Origin: Aristolochia californica
Lineage: Eukaryota > Streptophyta > Magnoliopsida > Piperales > Aristolochiaceae
Assembly (NCBI GenBank): GCA_029961685.1
Contig: JARWKL010000004.1
Coordinates: 32,431,645 to 32,495,644 of the forward strand
Length of the DNA: 64,000 nt
Reading direction: 5' to 3'
Notes under the pieces: model-generated
Database searches by the model: none
What the model saw: the letters and a program-made list of their open reading frames with translations, nothing else
What the model was told of the DNA's origin: nothing
Shown here: one piece after another, positions 21,051 to 31,146 of the stretch
How the letters are laid out: each line of letters opens with the position of its first letter
Numbering within the stretch: the first letter of the stretch is position 1
Position numbers and translations under genes: made by a program

Positions 21051-21473
21051 AAAAGTTAAGCCTCTTTCTGAGTCAATAGCTGGTTAGGTTATGTTTAACT
21101 TATTTGTTTGTTTAGAAATTTAATCTACTATTCCCTATTCACTAGCTTTATTCTATATTTGTATTATTGCATGTTCATTAATAACTCTCTTTTCAACAAG
21201 TGCAAAGAAGTTATATATTAGTTAGTTTTGTGGATAATGATTGCATCCATGGAGATATCTTCATAGTATTTCATAATATTTGAAGAAGCACTGGGCCACT
21301 GTTAAGAGAACAACTTGGTTTGTGTTCAAGCAGAGTTGTGTATCTTCTTTTCTAGTTTAATTGCTTATTGTTAAGGTGAAATAATAAAGCCTATTACAAC
21401 TTTCTTTCACGCTCTTTTGAACTGCTACTACACAAGGAATGCACAAAAAAGTGAGAAGGTGAGAAAGGAGTTT
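21051..21473. other. unassigned stretch
   Basis: This A+T-rich sequence has no coding signature and no copy elsewhere in the window. It could be the pre-insertion host sequence of gypsy A1. Confidence 0.4.
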
Positions 21474-22183
21474 TGTTATTACAAATGAGGCGCATTGAGT
21501 CACTGAGTTAATAGTTTTCTTTCCATATTGTTTTAAATTCGTTTTTATCCATTATTTAAGTTAAGTTGCTACAGGGGCAGAATTGTAATAATTAACCCTA
21601 AAACTATGTTGACGTCAACCCTACATAGAGGGGAAGGAGAATGAGAAAAGGCAAGTCTTGAATTAAGTTAAACAGGGTTTGGAGTTCTCCTTGATGAGCT
21701 CTAGGGTTTAGATGTCTCCTTAACGAGCTCCAGGTCCAAATTCCCTCTTGAATTTGAAGTTTCTTCCTTCTCTTTTTTATTTTTGTTTTACCTTGCTCAT
21801 TACTGAAAACAAGGAGGATTTCTCCCTCTTTTCCGAGATCAACAAGAGGCTTCTTGGCCTCTGAATTGTGCACAAAAGCTACAGGGGATCTCTTCCCCTT
21901 TTCCGAGCAAAGAAGGAAGCTTTACAACCTCGCTACCGAGATCAGCCAAAGCTAGAGGTTCTTCAACCCCTACTTCAGAAAGCAACCAGGTTAGGGCCTT
22001 CTACCCTCAATTCCATGGACTATCCAAGTTAGAGGCTTTCCACCCCCTAACCGTGATAGTAGCAAGAAGGGCTCTAACCCCTCACAGCAGTAGCAGCAAG
22101 GGGCAATCTTTCCCCCTTCCACCTGCACGAGCAGCAACAGCAAGGGCTCCCCATCCTTACCGAGATCACCAACCTTGCTGTAA
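21474..22183 (+). repeat. gypsy A1 5' LTR, left part
   Basis: From about 21495 it matches the A1 3' LTR (38190-38870), up to the word gctgtaa where copia F enters. The first 20 bp are diverged and about 27 bp near the start are missing, so the exact LTR start is uncertain. Confidence 0.8.
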
Positions 22184-22770
22184 TGTTACAATGTGGGACC
22201 CACCATGGTGCTCGAGCTGGTGGGACACACCATGAGGACATGGGACACCAAGAAGAATCCTCACCCAAGCAAGCACGAGGTAAGGAATTAAGAAGCACAA
22301 GCTGAATTGAGTTAGAAGACTTGAAGACCAAGTGGGACCCAAAAAAATCTCACGAGCTGGCAACCTTATCAAGATGAGCTGGAAGATCATGAGGGACCCA
22401 CAAGGATAAGGCCATGATTTGGCCTCCTCCCTTAATTTACATGAATGAAGAAAGAGTTCTAGTTCAACTCATATTAGTCTTCTAGTAGATTAGTTTGAAT
22501 AGACTTATTTTAGGGAGTTAGAGTTGGAATGTATAAGGACTCTACCTCTTCTTCTACTATAAATAGAGGTGTTGTAATTCGGAATTCATTAAGTTACACA
22601 TCTTAATCTCGAGTTACTCTCTCTTTCTCTCTCTCTGTCTTTGCTTGGCGCAACCTCTCATTTCTCTTTTATTTTTTCTTCTCTCTACCGGAGAGCTCTT
22701 CTTCCCTTTTTTTTTTTCTTTCTTCTTTCTCTTGCTTGGAATTATGGAAAAAGGGATCCTAAATTCAACA
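22184..22770 (+). repeat. copia F 5' LTR
   Basis: The 587-bp unit runs TGTTACAATGTGGGACCC to CCTAAATTCAACA. A TATA box (TATAAATA, 22558-22565) lies about 200 bp before the LTR end, followed by a CT-rich leader (22612-22640), a usual plant LTR promoter layout. Confidence 0.9.
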
Positions 22771-22783
22771 TGGTATCAAAAAA
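22771..22783 (+). other. copia F primer binding site
   Basis: TGGTATCAAAAAA directly follows the LTR. The first eight bases fit initiator tRNA-Met; the following AGAG is mutated to AAAA. Confidence 0.75.
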
Positions 22784-23262
22784 TTATATTTAGGATTCCT
22801 CTTCAAAGAAATGCTCTAAAGAAGTGATGATCAACACCATTCAAAGAAGGTTTTTTTATGAAGGAAGAATACAAGCTGAGAGATAAGTGTTCAATTTTTT
22901 TCTTCTTTTCATGTTACTGGTTTTCGAATTTAGAAGATGATTTAAGGATGAGTATGTGAATACTTTCATCTTATTATATTATGGATATGAATGTCTCTCT
23001 ATCTAGAAGGAGCTATCAAAACAGTTTTGTCGGTTTGGAAATTATGTTTACCAAGACCAGTCCATGAAAAGATTGTTGGAATTTTTTTTCGTGGGATAAG
23101 AGTTACCTGATATATAAGATTTTTAGAGTCTCTTATGAGTGGTATTATAGAAAAAAAATCAGAATAATAATTTAGCATCAATGTTAAAATTCATCATACA
23201 TCGAGTTGATTGAAGAAGTACTAGTAGTTATTATTAGAATTTTTTTTGAAGAAGGGCCTATC

Positions 23263-23875
23263 ATGGCTGAAGAGAATATGAATATCAAAGGTGATATACT
23301 GAGAATCACCACCATACCCTTACGTGGGGTATTAAATTTTATGATTTGGTCCACATCGGTTCGGAGGTTCTTTATAATAAAAGACCTACTTGTTCACCTC
23401 ACCCCCGAGGACCACCTATTGATGAAGATGATATTTTTTATAAAAAAAATGGTTTGAAATGATACTTTGGTGATTAGTTGGCTAATCAATAGCATGGAAG
23501 AACATGTCTCCAACAATGTTATTCATCTTGACACTGCTAAATAAATTTGGGAGATATGTGCTAAATTGTACTCTTGCCCGGATACTCTACATAGACCATA
23601 TGATATTCTCCAAAGAATGTTGAATATTAAACAAGGAGAGAATATTCATGAGTACTTGGCCCACTTTAGAGGCTTTCTTCAAGAGTGGAAGCTATCTCAG
23701 CTTTCTACCACAAATATTTCTATTCAAGACAAACAGAAGGAAACCTTAATTACTGCTATTTGTCTTGCAAATGTTAAACTCCATCTTGAGATTGCCAAGA
23801 GTCAACTTTTGAGTGCTTCTGCTGTCCCCAAGTTTGATGATGTATGCGCAACACTACTTCATATTCCATACACTT
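23263..23875 (+). pseudogene. copia F gag relic (UBN2/retrotran-gag type), copy 2
   Basis: The ATG at 23263 begins MAEENMNIKGDILRITTIP. The piece 23566-23875 holds the conserved blocks YDILQRMLNIKQGENIHEYL and FRGFLQEWKLSQ, followed by FDDVCATLLHIPYT. A one-base shift near 23440 and a stop at 23540 break it. It is cut at 23875, where a gypsy H LTR starts, so the nucleocapsid knuckle and all of pol up to the end of RNase H are lost. Confidence 0.85.
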
Positions 23876-24221
23876 TGTTATGCACTCAATAATATTATTA
23901 TTTTAATTATTTTTCTTTAATTTACTTTATTTTATTTCAGTTTTAAGCCACAAGGGCATTTTTGGAATATTTTATTTATAGGGGTATTTTTGTAATAATT
24001 TACCTTAAACCTTGTAAGGGTCAATCCTATTTAAGGGTTAAGAGTAATGAAAAAGGGAAGCATTGATTTTAGGTTAAACAGGGTTTTGAGTTCTCTTGAA
24101 CGAGCTCAGGGGTGTGCGTTCTCCTTAACGAACCTAGGGTTTCAAGCTTCCCTTTGGCTTGATTATCATCTTCCTCTTCTTCTTCCTTACGAATCCATGT
24201 GTCGGATACGGGACCATAGCA
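23876..24221 (+). repeat. gypsy H 5' LTR
   Basis: The 346-bp unit runs TGTTATGCACTCAATAAT to GGGACCATAGCA and is related over its length to the solo LTR at 58862-59261. It is followed by a primer-site-like TGGTATTAGAGTGGG at 24224. A matching 3' LTR was not found, so only the left end of the element is recognised. Confidence 0.78.
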
Positions 24222-24223
24222 AC

Positions 24224-24497
24224 TGGTATTAGAGTGGGAACACAATGATGGATTCTTCTACCTGAGAGGAAATACTTGCCATACTCCAAGATTTGCTTAC
24301 AACAACAGGTAAGATGTATCAAGATGTGCGCACCCTAGGTGAGTTGTAACATCAATCTTCCATTGGAATGGTAGAGGAATTGTTTGCAATTAGGAGGCAT
24401 CTCGCTGTCGCAGAAGAGAAGGTCATAAGACCTAAATTCTCCGAGCACGAAAAATTCACTTAACGAGATGTAGCAGACGCTGTCTCGGACGGGCAGG
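24224..24497 (+). pseudogene. gypsy H leader and start of gag
   Basis: After the primer site an ATG at 24244 opens MMDSST, then EEILAILQDLLTTTGKMYQD and, after a stop, an ELFAIRRHLAVAEEK-like helix. Short coiled helices of this kind are common in N-terminal parts of gypsy Gag, but there is no diagnostic motif. Stops are present at several places. The TRIM interrupts it at 24498. Confidence 0.45.
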
Positions 24498-24825
24498 TGT
24501 TAAAAACCTAGCCAATACTACCCAAAAGACCGGCCTGTTAGGAGCATAAGGCATCGATACTGAACCCCAAAACCATAACAGTACACCCCGCCCTCCCAAG
24601 CTGATGACCACGGCGGGCTTAACCCAGCAACGAGGATTGGGTTTGGAGCCCATACTCCCTTATGACGCCTCGCTAGGGGCGTGCGGTTCACCTGCGCACG
24701 CGAGGACTCGAAGTCAGGACGTAGCGTCTGCTCTGATACCAAATGTTAAACACCTAGCCAATACTACCCAAAAGACCGGCCTATTAGGAGCAGAAGGCAT
24801 GGTACTGAACCCCATGACCATAACA
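24498..24825 (-). mobile_element. TRIM (terminal-repeat retrotransposon in miniature)
   Basis: Two near-identical LTRs of 83 and 82 bp (24498-24580 and 24744-24825) start TGTTAAA and end CATAACA. They flank 163 bp that contain no ORF of note. Just inside the right LTR, ctctgataccaaa (24731-24743) is the complement of TTTGGTATCAGAG, the primer site. Just inside the left LTR, accccgccctccc (24585-24597) is the complement of a polypurine tract. Flanking GCAGG and GTAGG form a 5-bp TSD with one mismatch. The whole unit is 328 bp and antisense. Confidence 0.85.
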
Positions 24826-25135
24826 GTAGGAGACGCAAGAAATCAGAGAGCCCTTGGTCTCTCCAGCGACGGCGACATCCAAAATTGGGGACTCAGATAT
24901 TCCAAAATTAGAAGGGTATTCAGCACACTCTTCATTGGAAAATCCGGAATGGGGTTCGGCATTAAACCCTTCTTCTATTCGTCTCCCCGCATAGAAGACG
25001 CATGAAATCTGAGAGCTCTCTGTCTCGGATAAGCTCCCCGAACTTCCGAAATCAAACGGCGGGGACCCCAAGTTTTGGAAATCGGAGGGGTATTCCACAA
25101 CCCCTTTCTCACGGGAAGCCATATGTCTTCTACAG
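24826..25135. repeat. two diverged tandem repeats of about 160 bp
   Basis: 24830-24993 and 24996-25135 are related: each has agacgcaNgaaatcNgagag near its start, then a ccccaa/ccaaa-ttttgg block and a gggtattc block. The word agacgctgtctcgg before the TRIM (24467-24487) looks like the beginning of a third unit. The minus strand is open over both units (25197-24784). I do not recognise a protein family. Confidence 0.6.
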
Positions 25136-25985
25136 GTGACGCAAAAAATGGCACTGAATGATTTTGGTGTGACCTCAAATCCGAAACCGGGAGCCATGAG
25201 AATCTTCGAGAAGGTGCCTGGAAATCCAAGGGTTGAAGCTTATGGGGCAAAAATTCCGTCGAAACAGTCCGACGAGCGCCAACCCTATTTGAAAATTCAT
25301 CTCCGAATTGCCGTTGTTCGCCATCGGGCACAGGCAGACGACAGAGCGGATCAAACATTGGGAAAGTGGAAACGGTGACCATTGTGGGGTCTCCATCTCG
25401 GCAAATCATTTTGGTGGGTCCGAGCTACCTCCATTTTAGCGAATCTGTTCGGTCGTCCAACAGAGGGTCGACCTAAGCCTTTCAAGGAGTGGAAATCCAG
25501 AGCCGACACCCAGTGTTGTGAAATCCGAAGTCGGGGAGACTAGAGATTCCAGAACCGAGAAAATCCACGACAAATTCCGGCCACATACCTTTGCTATTTG
25601 CCGTCCGAGAAAGCTTCCACAGGTTGTTCTTCTCGACGACGACCGGACTAGGAATAGGAAAGCACACAAAATAAGAGCAATTGATTTTTTTTCTTGGAGA
25701 GTGTGGCCTTGACAGAAGCAGACACTTCTGGAACATTGATTCTCGGTCGGCCATGGCCACAACAGGACGAGGACTCTGATGGTGGTGTTGGTGAAATCGC
25801 CTGGCGTGCCCAGGAGATGAATTTGATGTCGTAGACGAGTATGTGCAGTTCCTGTTTGTCAAGAGCAGTGGATTTCCAGTTGAAAGGTCCAATGTGCATG
25901 TTCCATTATCCATCACAAGAGGTCAGGATTGCTCGTTTTATTAAAAAAATGCCCAACATCTACCAAAAATTGTAATCAGCTTTTA
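25136..25985. other. G+C-richer stretch, unidentified gene-fragment-like DNA
   Basis: This stretch is richer in G+C and CpG than the retroelements around it and is open over long runs on both strands. The plus strand at 25800-25943 gives EFDVVDEYVQFLFVKSSG and further coding-like sequence that ends at a stop. I do not recognise the family. It looks like part of the same mosaic as the aspartate carbamoyltransferase and poly(A)-binding protein fragments downstream. Confidence 0.4.
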
Positions 25986-26419
25986 CCTTTCCTTTTCAAT
26001 TGTTGTCCCTGAATCAATTGCCTGTGGGAAATTCTGTTGGACTTTCTGGAATGAGTTGGAGAGAGCTGAATGTCGTTGATTATGGGATCAAACAATTTGT
26101 AACTCTTATGTTTGATACAAGGACGAGCAAAAAGGGAGAGTACGGGATGCCTGTGCTAAGAAGTCTTAGTGACCAGGGGAAGGTGAGAAATGACAGTACT
26201 GTTGTTGAGAACAACATTTGTGTTCTTCATTCACGTGCCATTCTTGAAGATATTGCAATGGAGATGATCATGAAAAGAAAACTTGTTGCTGCTGTTGCAG
26301 TAAGGATGGTGGATTCAGAATTTCCAGACATGGTCAGAGAACTCGGTCTTCTGATTGTATTTGTTTGGTTGACTATCTGGAAGGCTGCTATCTTCCAACC
26401 AAGGTTGAATGCGCACTGA
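25986..26419 (+). pseudogene. unidentified gene fragment 1 in the mosaic
   Basis: An open stretch of about 140 codons has normal-looking protein composition, with RELNVVDYGIKQFVTLMFDT early and an ILEDIAMEMIMKRKLVAAVA helix later. I cannot assign a family. There is no promoter, and it ends in a stop at 26417 before the next open frame, so it is listed as a fragment rather than a gene. Confidence 0.4.
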
Positions 26420-26428
26420 TCTGCTGCT

Positions 26429-26995
26429 TTGGACCTGTTTTCTCCAATCGATGGATCGTTTGGAAGCCTAGAGGAAAATTATGCAAGTGCTGAAACTACT
26501 GATGGGTATGATGAGAAAGGTGAATTAGTGCTGAATGATTCTGCTATTAGTGCTGAAACTACTGATGGGTCTGCTGAAAAATGTGAATTAGTGATGAATG
26601 ATTCTGCTCTTAGAAGTGACTCAGTTGATATTGAAGAAATAAAGTCTAGTTATGTTCAAGAAGTCAAACCTGCAGCAGAACCTGAAATTGAATTGGGTAA
26701 AAGTGGGCAAAACATTGCAACTTCGCTTCAGAAAGATGTCAAAATAGAAGGTGAAGTTATTCTTCATTTTTGTGAAAACAAAAGCAAATTGTCTGTAAAT
26801 CCTGGAGATGGCTTGGAATCACAGGTTGCATTGGGCAATCTTGGTGTTGAGTTAGAATGCAAGGATGAAGTTGAAAATGGTGAAAGCTTGTCGGTTTGTT
26901 GTATTCATGAGGTGAAATCAGGGGTTGAAGTCACTAACGGATATATTGAAAAGGCTGAAAGAGTGTCCTTGCAAGCTTCAGATTACACTAAGTAA
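26429..26995 (+). pseudogene. unidentified acidic protein fragment 2
   Basis: This 188-codon open stretch is rich in Glu, Asp and Ser and probably disordered. A tandem duplication of about 21 codons is visible near its start: SAETTDG-(Y/S)-(D/A)-EK-x-ELV-x-NDSA occurs twice (about 26488-26612). The duplication is evident at DNA level. Similar acidic character continues in the open stretch 27077-27400, which suggests one source gene broken at 26993. The family is not recognised. Confidence 0.45.
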
Positions 26996-27076
26996 ATTTC
27001 TGTGGAAAGAAATCAATGCTTGCCTGCTGTCCCTATTGATGGTTAAGGTTCAAAGGTCAAATTTCCAAAAAACAGT

Positions 27077-27428
27077 GTGGGAAGCAATGCGTATAAGCCT
27101 CTTGCACTTGTTGACGATGTGAAGGTGGAATCTGATAGTACTGCTACCAGTGTGATTGAAATTGCAGATAGCTTGACCAACAGAAATGGCGATGAAAAGC
27201 TTATTTCTGAAGATGTTGGAGGGCTTCAAGAGGTCTACCCGGCTCCTCAAGAGGATTCTCATATTTCTACTCAACAACTTAAGAGGCCTCTTGAAGTGAA
27301 CTTGAGAAATGTATTGAGTGGTATATATGCTATCATAACAGGTAGTTATAAGGGCCCTACTGTTATAGGATATTCCCGGGATAGAATTGGAAAAGAATGG
27401 AGACAATGTAATATTTCAAGTTTCATGG
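27077..27428 (+). pseudogene. unidentified gene fragment 3
   Basis: The open frame (SNAYKPLALVDDVKVESD ... ISTQQLKRPLEVNLRNVLSG) continues the acidic style of fragment 2 and then turns more basic. I cannot name it. It leads without a gap into the carbamoyltransferase fragment, where the frame changes. Confidence 0.4.
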
Positions 27429-27815
27429 GAAATGAAAAAGATAGAGAAAAATTCTTCTAACTGTTAAATTTTGAGTGGTTATCTCATGGCCACTCTCTTT
27501 TATGAGACTTCAAATAGGGCCAGATTGTCCTTTAAGCCAACCATGAAAAGGTTGGGTGGAGAAGTTTCGACAACAGAAAATGCACGGGAATTTTCTACAG
27601 CAACACAAGGAGAAACACTTGAAGATACCATACAAAATGTCAAAGAATACGCTGATATAATGGTCATGAGGCACTTTGATAGTGGTGCTGCCAGAAGAGC
27701 TGCATCAACAACAAGTATTCCTGTTATTAATGCAGGGGATGGTTCAGGCCAGCACCCTCCACAGGCTCTGTTGGATGTGTATACGATCGGAAGAGATAGG
27801 CAAATGGGATGGCAT
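27429..27815 (+). pseudogene. PYRB: aspartate carbamoyltransferase fragment
   Basis: The enzyme joins carbamoyl phosphate and aspartate in plastid pyrimidine synthesis. The translation reads MEKIEKNSSNC, a stop, ILSGYLMATLFYETSNRARL, SFKPTMKRLGGEVSTTENAR, then ETLEDTIQNVKEYADIMVMR and INAGDGSGQHPPQALLDVYT. These are the N-terminal and carbamoyl-phosphate-domain blocks of plant ATCase. The phosphate loop, S-T-R-T-R in the active enzyme, is changed to S-N-R-A-R. One in-frame stop (27453) replaces Gln. At about 27795 a frameshift moves the last block (GDLANGR) into another frame, after which homology ends. No transit peptide or C-terminal half is present. Confidence 0.9.
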
Positions 27816-28017
27816 TAGTGCTGCCATAGGGGGAGATCTGGCAAATGGCAGGATGGTTGGCTCCCAGTATGGGCCTGCGTATGGCAACGTCAATTTTCTT
27901 TTGGAGGCTCCTATTCACATTACACAAGAAAAAAATCACTTGACTCTGCTCGGTGCCATTGTTGGCTTACCCAACTACAATGCTGCTTTTGATATGTTTT
28001 TCACCGGCATTGCTGGT
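27816..28017 (+). pseudogene. ATCase end and unidentified junction segment
   Basis: The open frame continues from an ATCase-like GGDLANGR into about 50 residues (VNFLLEAPIHITQEKN and on to NYNAAFDMFFTG) that fit neither ATCase nor the following poly(A)-binding protein. It appears to come from a further source, or to be translated non-coding DNA between two captured pieces. Confidence 0.4.
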
Positions 28018-28345
28018 GATCCAAGTGGTACGAGTCGGCGTCCAGGCTTTGTTGCTTTCTCAACTCATGAGGAAGCATCTCACGCACTGGCAAATATAAA
28101 TGGGGAAATTGTTGTCAACAAACCACTATATGTGGCACTTGCACAGCGTAAAGAAGATAGGAGAGCTAGATTGAAGGCACAATTCGTCCAAATGAGGCCA
28201 GTTGCAATGCCACCTACAATTGCTATCGTGTTCCATTTTATTTCCCAAGTGCTCCAGGTTTGGGACAACAACTATTTTATGGCCAAGGTCCTCCCGTTAA
28301 TGCAGTGCTTAATGGGTTAGGGTCTAGTGAGAGAAGGATGCAATT
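28018..28345 (+). pseudogene. PABP: poly(A)-binding protein fragment (end of RRM4 and linker)
   Basis: Plant cytoplasmic PABPs bind mRNA poly(A) tails. The translation DPSGTSRRPGFVAFSTHEEA, KPLYVALAQRKEDRRARLKA and MRPVAMPP is the last part of the fourth RNA-recognition motif and the start of the proline-rich linker in these proteins. After a frameshift near 28220 the other frame gives GLGQQLFYGQGPP, the next conserved linker block. The first three RRMs and the C-terminal MLLE domain are absent. The fragment is fused upstream to ATCase-derived sequence and downstream to copia E. Confidence 0.9.
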
Positions 28346-28405
28346 TCAAATTGCTGCTACAGTTGTAGCCTTGTCCCTTGACCTCCATATTTTACTTGCC
28401 TCATC

Positions 28406-28968
28406 ATGGAGATTGGATACAATAGTAATAAGAGTGATATACTCCGTATTACTACAATTCCACTTAGAGGTCTCTCCAATTACATGAGCTGGTCACAATC
28501 GGTTCGGAGGGTTCTTATTACTCGTGACCTCTTGAGCCACGTTGTTAACTTTCCTCCTCTGATTGATGAAAAAGATGCATCCTACCACAAGTGGGTTAAG
28601 GATGATAACATGGTGATAAGTTGGCTCATTAATAACATGGAAGAGCAGGTGGCCAACAATGTGGTCCACTTGGAAACCGCCAAGAACATATGGGACACTT
28701 GTGCCAAACTTTACTCAAGCACTGCTTCATTACAAAAAATATATGATGTCTTACAAAACATGTTGCATACGAAACATGGAGATAATATTCACTAATTTTT
28801 GGCACGGTTTCGTGGTCTTCTTCAATAATGGAAACTAGCTCAGCCATATTCCACTGATATTGCCGTTCAAGAACGACAAAGAGAAGCTTTGGCAGCAGCC
28901 ATTTGCTTATCGAATATTAAACCATACCTTGAGGTGGCCAAAACTTAACTTCTAAGTTCTTCTGCTCT
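28406..28968 (+). pseudogene. copia E gag (UBN2/retrotran-gag type), copy 3
   Basis: This Gag is the best preserved of the three copia gag copies. From ATG 28406 it reads MEIGYNSNKSDILRITTIPL, and then RGLSNYMSWSQSVRRVLITR, VISWLINNMEEQVANNV and IYDVLQNMLHTKHGDNIH, the normal order of the family. Single-codon stops at 28793, about 28827 and about 28946 stand where Glu or Gln is expected, so the reading frame itself is kept. The frame joins integrase sequence at about 28970: the nucleocapsid, protease and integrase core are deleted. Confidence 0.9.
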
Positions 28969-29480
28969 TCCATGAAGGTACCCTATTTCTATTGGCCTCA
29001 TGCTATACTTACAACATGCTTTCTCATTAATAGGTTACCTTCATCAGTCCTTCATCATAAAACTCCTTACTCTGTGTTATTTAATGGTGAAGATCCTTTT
29101 TCTCTTCCTTTGAAAGTGTTTGGATGTACGTGTTTTGTTCATGTTACATCTCCACATAAAAATAAACTTGATCCTCGGTCTATGAAGTGCATTTTTTAGG
29201 GATACTCTCACACCCAGAAAGGTTATGTCTGTTATAATCCTACCCTTCGGAGGATGTTTATCTCTAGGGATGTGACTTTTTTTGAGGACACTCCCTTCTA
29301 CTCCTCCCATGATGCTCCTCCAGGATGGACTTGTCCTTCTACTACTCCTTGTCCGCTTGTGCCGTTCAATTTTGAAGTGGATCCAACCCCTTATGCACCG
29401 GCCGTACCTTCACCTGTGGAGTTGTCAGATCCAGCTGAGGTAAGTCCTTTTCCTCCTATGTATGGGCCTGGATTTGATAC
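28969..29480 (+). pseudogene. copia E integrase C-terminal region
   Basis: The translation starts in the end of the integrase core (FYWPHAILTTCFLINRLPSS, then TPYSVLF) and passes through VFGCTCFVH, KLDPRSMKC and GYSHTQKGYVCYNP, the conserved C-terminal integrase block of plant copia elements. One stop at 29197 stands where Leu occurs in the family. It is followed by the proline-rich linker to RT. Confidence 0.88.
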
Positions 29481-30407
29481 TCGGCCAATTGCTTTAAGAA
29501 AAGAACGTCGCTCCTGTACTACTTCGCATCCTATCTCAAATTTTATGTCTCACCATCGCTTGTCTTTCGAGTGTTTTCAGTTTCTTGTGTCCCTTTCTTC
29601 TACTTCCGTTCCACACTCGTATCAGGAGGCCCTGAGACATCCAGGATGGAAGGCGGCTATGGATGAAGATATGCATGACTTACATGAAAACCAAACCTGG
29701 TACTTAACATCACTCCCGAAAGGTAAAAGACCGGTTGGTTGTCGATGGGTTTTTTCGGTGAAACATAATCCGGATGGATCGGTTGCTCGTCTTAAAGCTC
29801 GATTGGTTGCTAAGGGCTATACGCAGTGCTATGGGATAGATTATGAGGAGACCTTCTCTTCTGTTGCAAAATTGAATTTGGTACGCCTCATCTTAGCTAT
29901 TGCTGCTAACTCCTCATGGCCCGTCTATCAGTTGGATGTTAAAAATGCTTTTTTAAATGGTGATATCAGTGAGGAAATTTATATGGTTCAACCACCTGGT
30001 TATGTGGTTGAGGGGGAGTCAGTATGCTGGTTAAAAGAGTCTTTATATGGGCTTAAGCAGTCCCCTCAGGCTTGGTTTGATAAATTTAGTCAAACACTCC
30101 TACAGTTTGGTTTTCATCGGTGCTCAGTTGATCATTTTGTATATTATAAAGATACGGTCAAAGGGAAAATATTATTGGCCGTATACGTGGATGATATTAT
30201 CTTAACCGGTGATGATGCTTTGAGCATACAAGAGGTGAAACAGATGATATGTTAGGAATTCAAGACTAAAGACCTTGGTATGCTTAAATATTTTTTGAGT
30301 ATAGAAGTTCTTCAATCCAAACATGGGATAATATTGTCTCAAAGGAAATATGTCTTGGATCTCCTTGAAGAAACACGAATGAAGGTTGTAGACCAGTTGA
30401 CACACCT
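29481..30407 (+). pseudogene. copia E reverse transcriptase
   Basis: RT copies element RNA to cDNA. The domain shows the usual copia blocks: WKAAMDEDMHDLHENQTW, GCRWVFSVKHNPDGSVARLK, YTQCYGIDYEETFSSVAKLN, VYQLDVKNAFLNGDISEEIY (first catalytic Asp), SLYGLKQSPQAWF and the active-site box VYVDDIILTG at about 30181-30210 with both aspartates. An in-frame TAG at 30253 and a frameshift at about 30385 interrupt the end (KTKDLGMLKYFLS). Up to 30255 the frame is open for 333 codons from 29254. Confidence 0.92.
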
Positions 30408-31139
30408 ATGGATACAAATGTAAAATTATGTGCTACAAATGAAGAAGATATTGATATTGGCAAATATCAAAGACTCGTGGGAAAACTGATTTATCTCATG
30501 GTAACTAGGCCAGACATATCATATGCAGTAAGTGTGGTGAGTCAATTCATGCACAAACCACAAATTACTCATTGGCAGGCTTTAGAGAGAATATTACGTT
30601 ATCTAAAAGGAGCTCCAGGAAGAGGATTGCTGTATAAAAAACATGGGCACTTCAGTATAGAAGGCTTTTTAGATGCAGATTGGGCTGGATCTCCTAATGA
30701 TAGAAAATCTACATCAGGATATTGTACTCTGGTTGGGGAAAACTTGGTTACATGAAAAAGTAAGAAGCAAAATGTGGTTGCAAGATCTAGCGCTGAAGCA
30801 GAATACAGAGCTATGGCCCATACCGTTAGTGAACGTTTATGGATTAGAACCCTTCTTACCGAACTAGGTTTTTATAAAAAGGGGTCCATGAATCTGCATT
30901 GTGATAATCAAGCAGCTATTCATATAACTTCAAATCTAGTTTTTCATGAAAGAACTAAACATATTGAGGTGGATTGTCATTTTATACGGGAGAAGTTTCA
31001 AGTAGGAATAATCTCTCTCAAACATGTGTCATCTCAAGAGCAAGTAGCTGATATTCTCACTAAACCCGTTACATCTAAAATCCTATCGTTTATATGTGGC
31101 AAGCTAGGTATTTATGATGTCTTTTCTCCTCTAGCTTGA
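30408..31139 (+). pseudogene. copia E RNase H
   Basis: The two open pieces 30408-30755 and 30774-31139 carry KLIYLMVTRPDISYAVSVVS, DADWAGSPNDRKSTSGYC (catalytic Asp), SSAEAEYRAMA (catalytic Glu) and the C-terminal block VADILTKPVTSKILSFICGK. One stop (30753) separates them. The stop at 31137 overlaps the polypurine tract, as usual in this family. Confidence 0.9.
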
Positions 31140-31146
31140 GGGGGAG
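31133..31146 (+). other. copia E polypurine tract
   Basis: agcttgagggggag immediately precedes the LTR. The same tract precedes the LTRs of copia F (33275-33288) and family D. Confidence 0.85.

Noticed and set aside
22645..22827. 60-codon ORF across the copia F LTR end and primer site
   Set aside because: A hydrophobic Phe/Leu-rich frame from a pyrimidine tract; it spans the primer binding site and cannot be a gene of the element.
25136..25916. Minus-strand ORFs of 108-144 codons
   Set aside because: High G+C makes both strands open; no family signature; the plus strand gives more protein-like sequence at the right-hand end.
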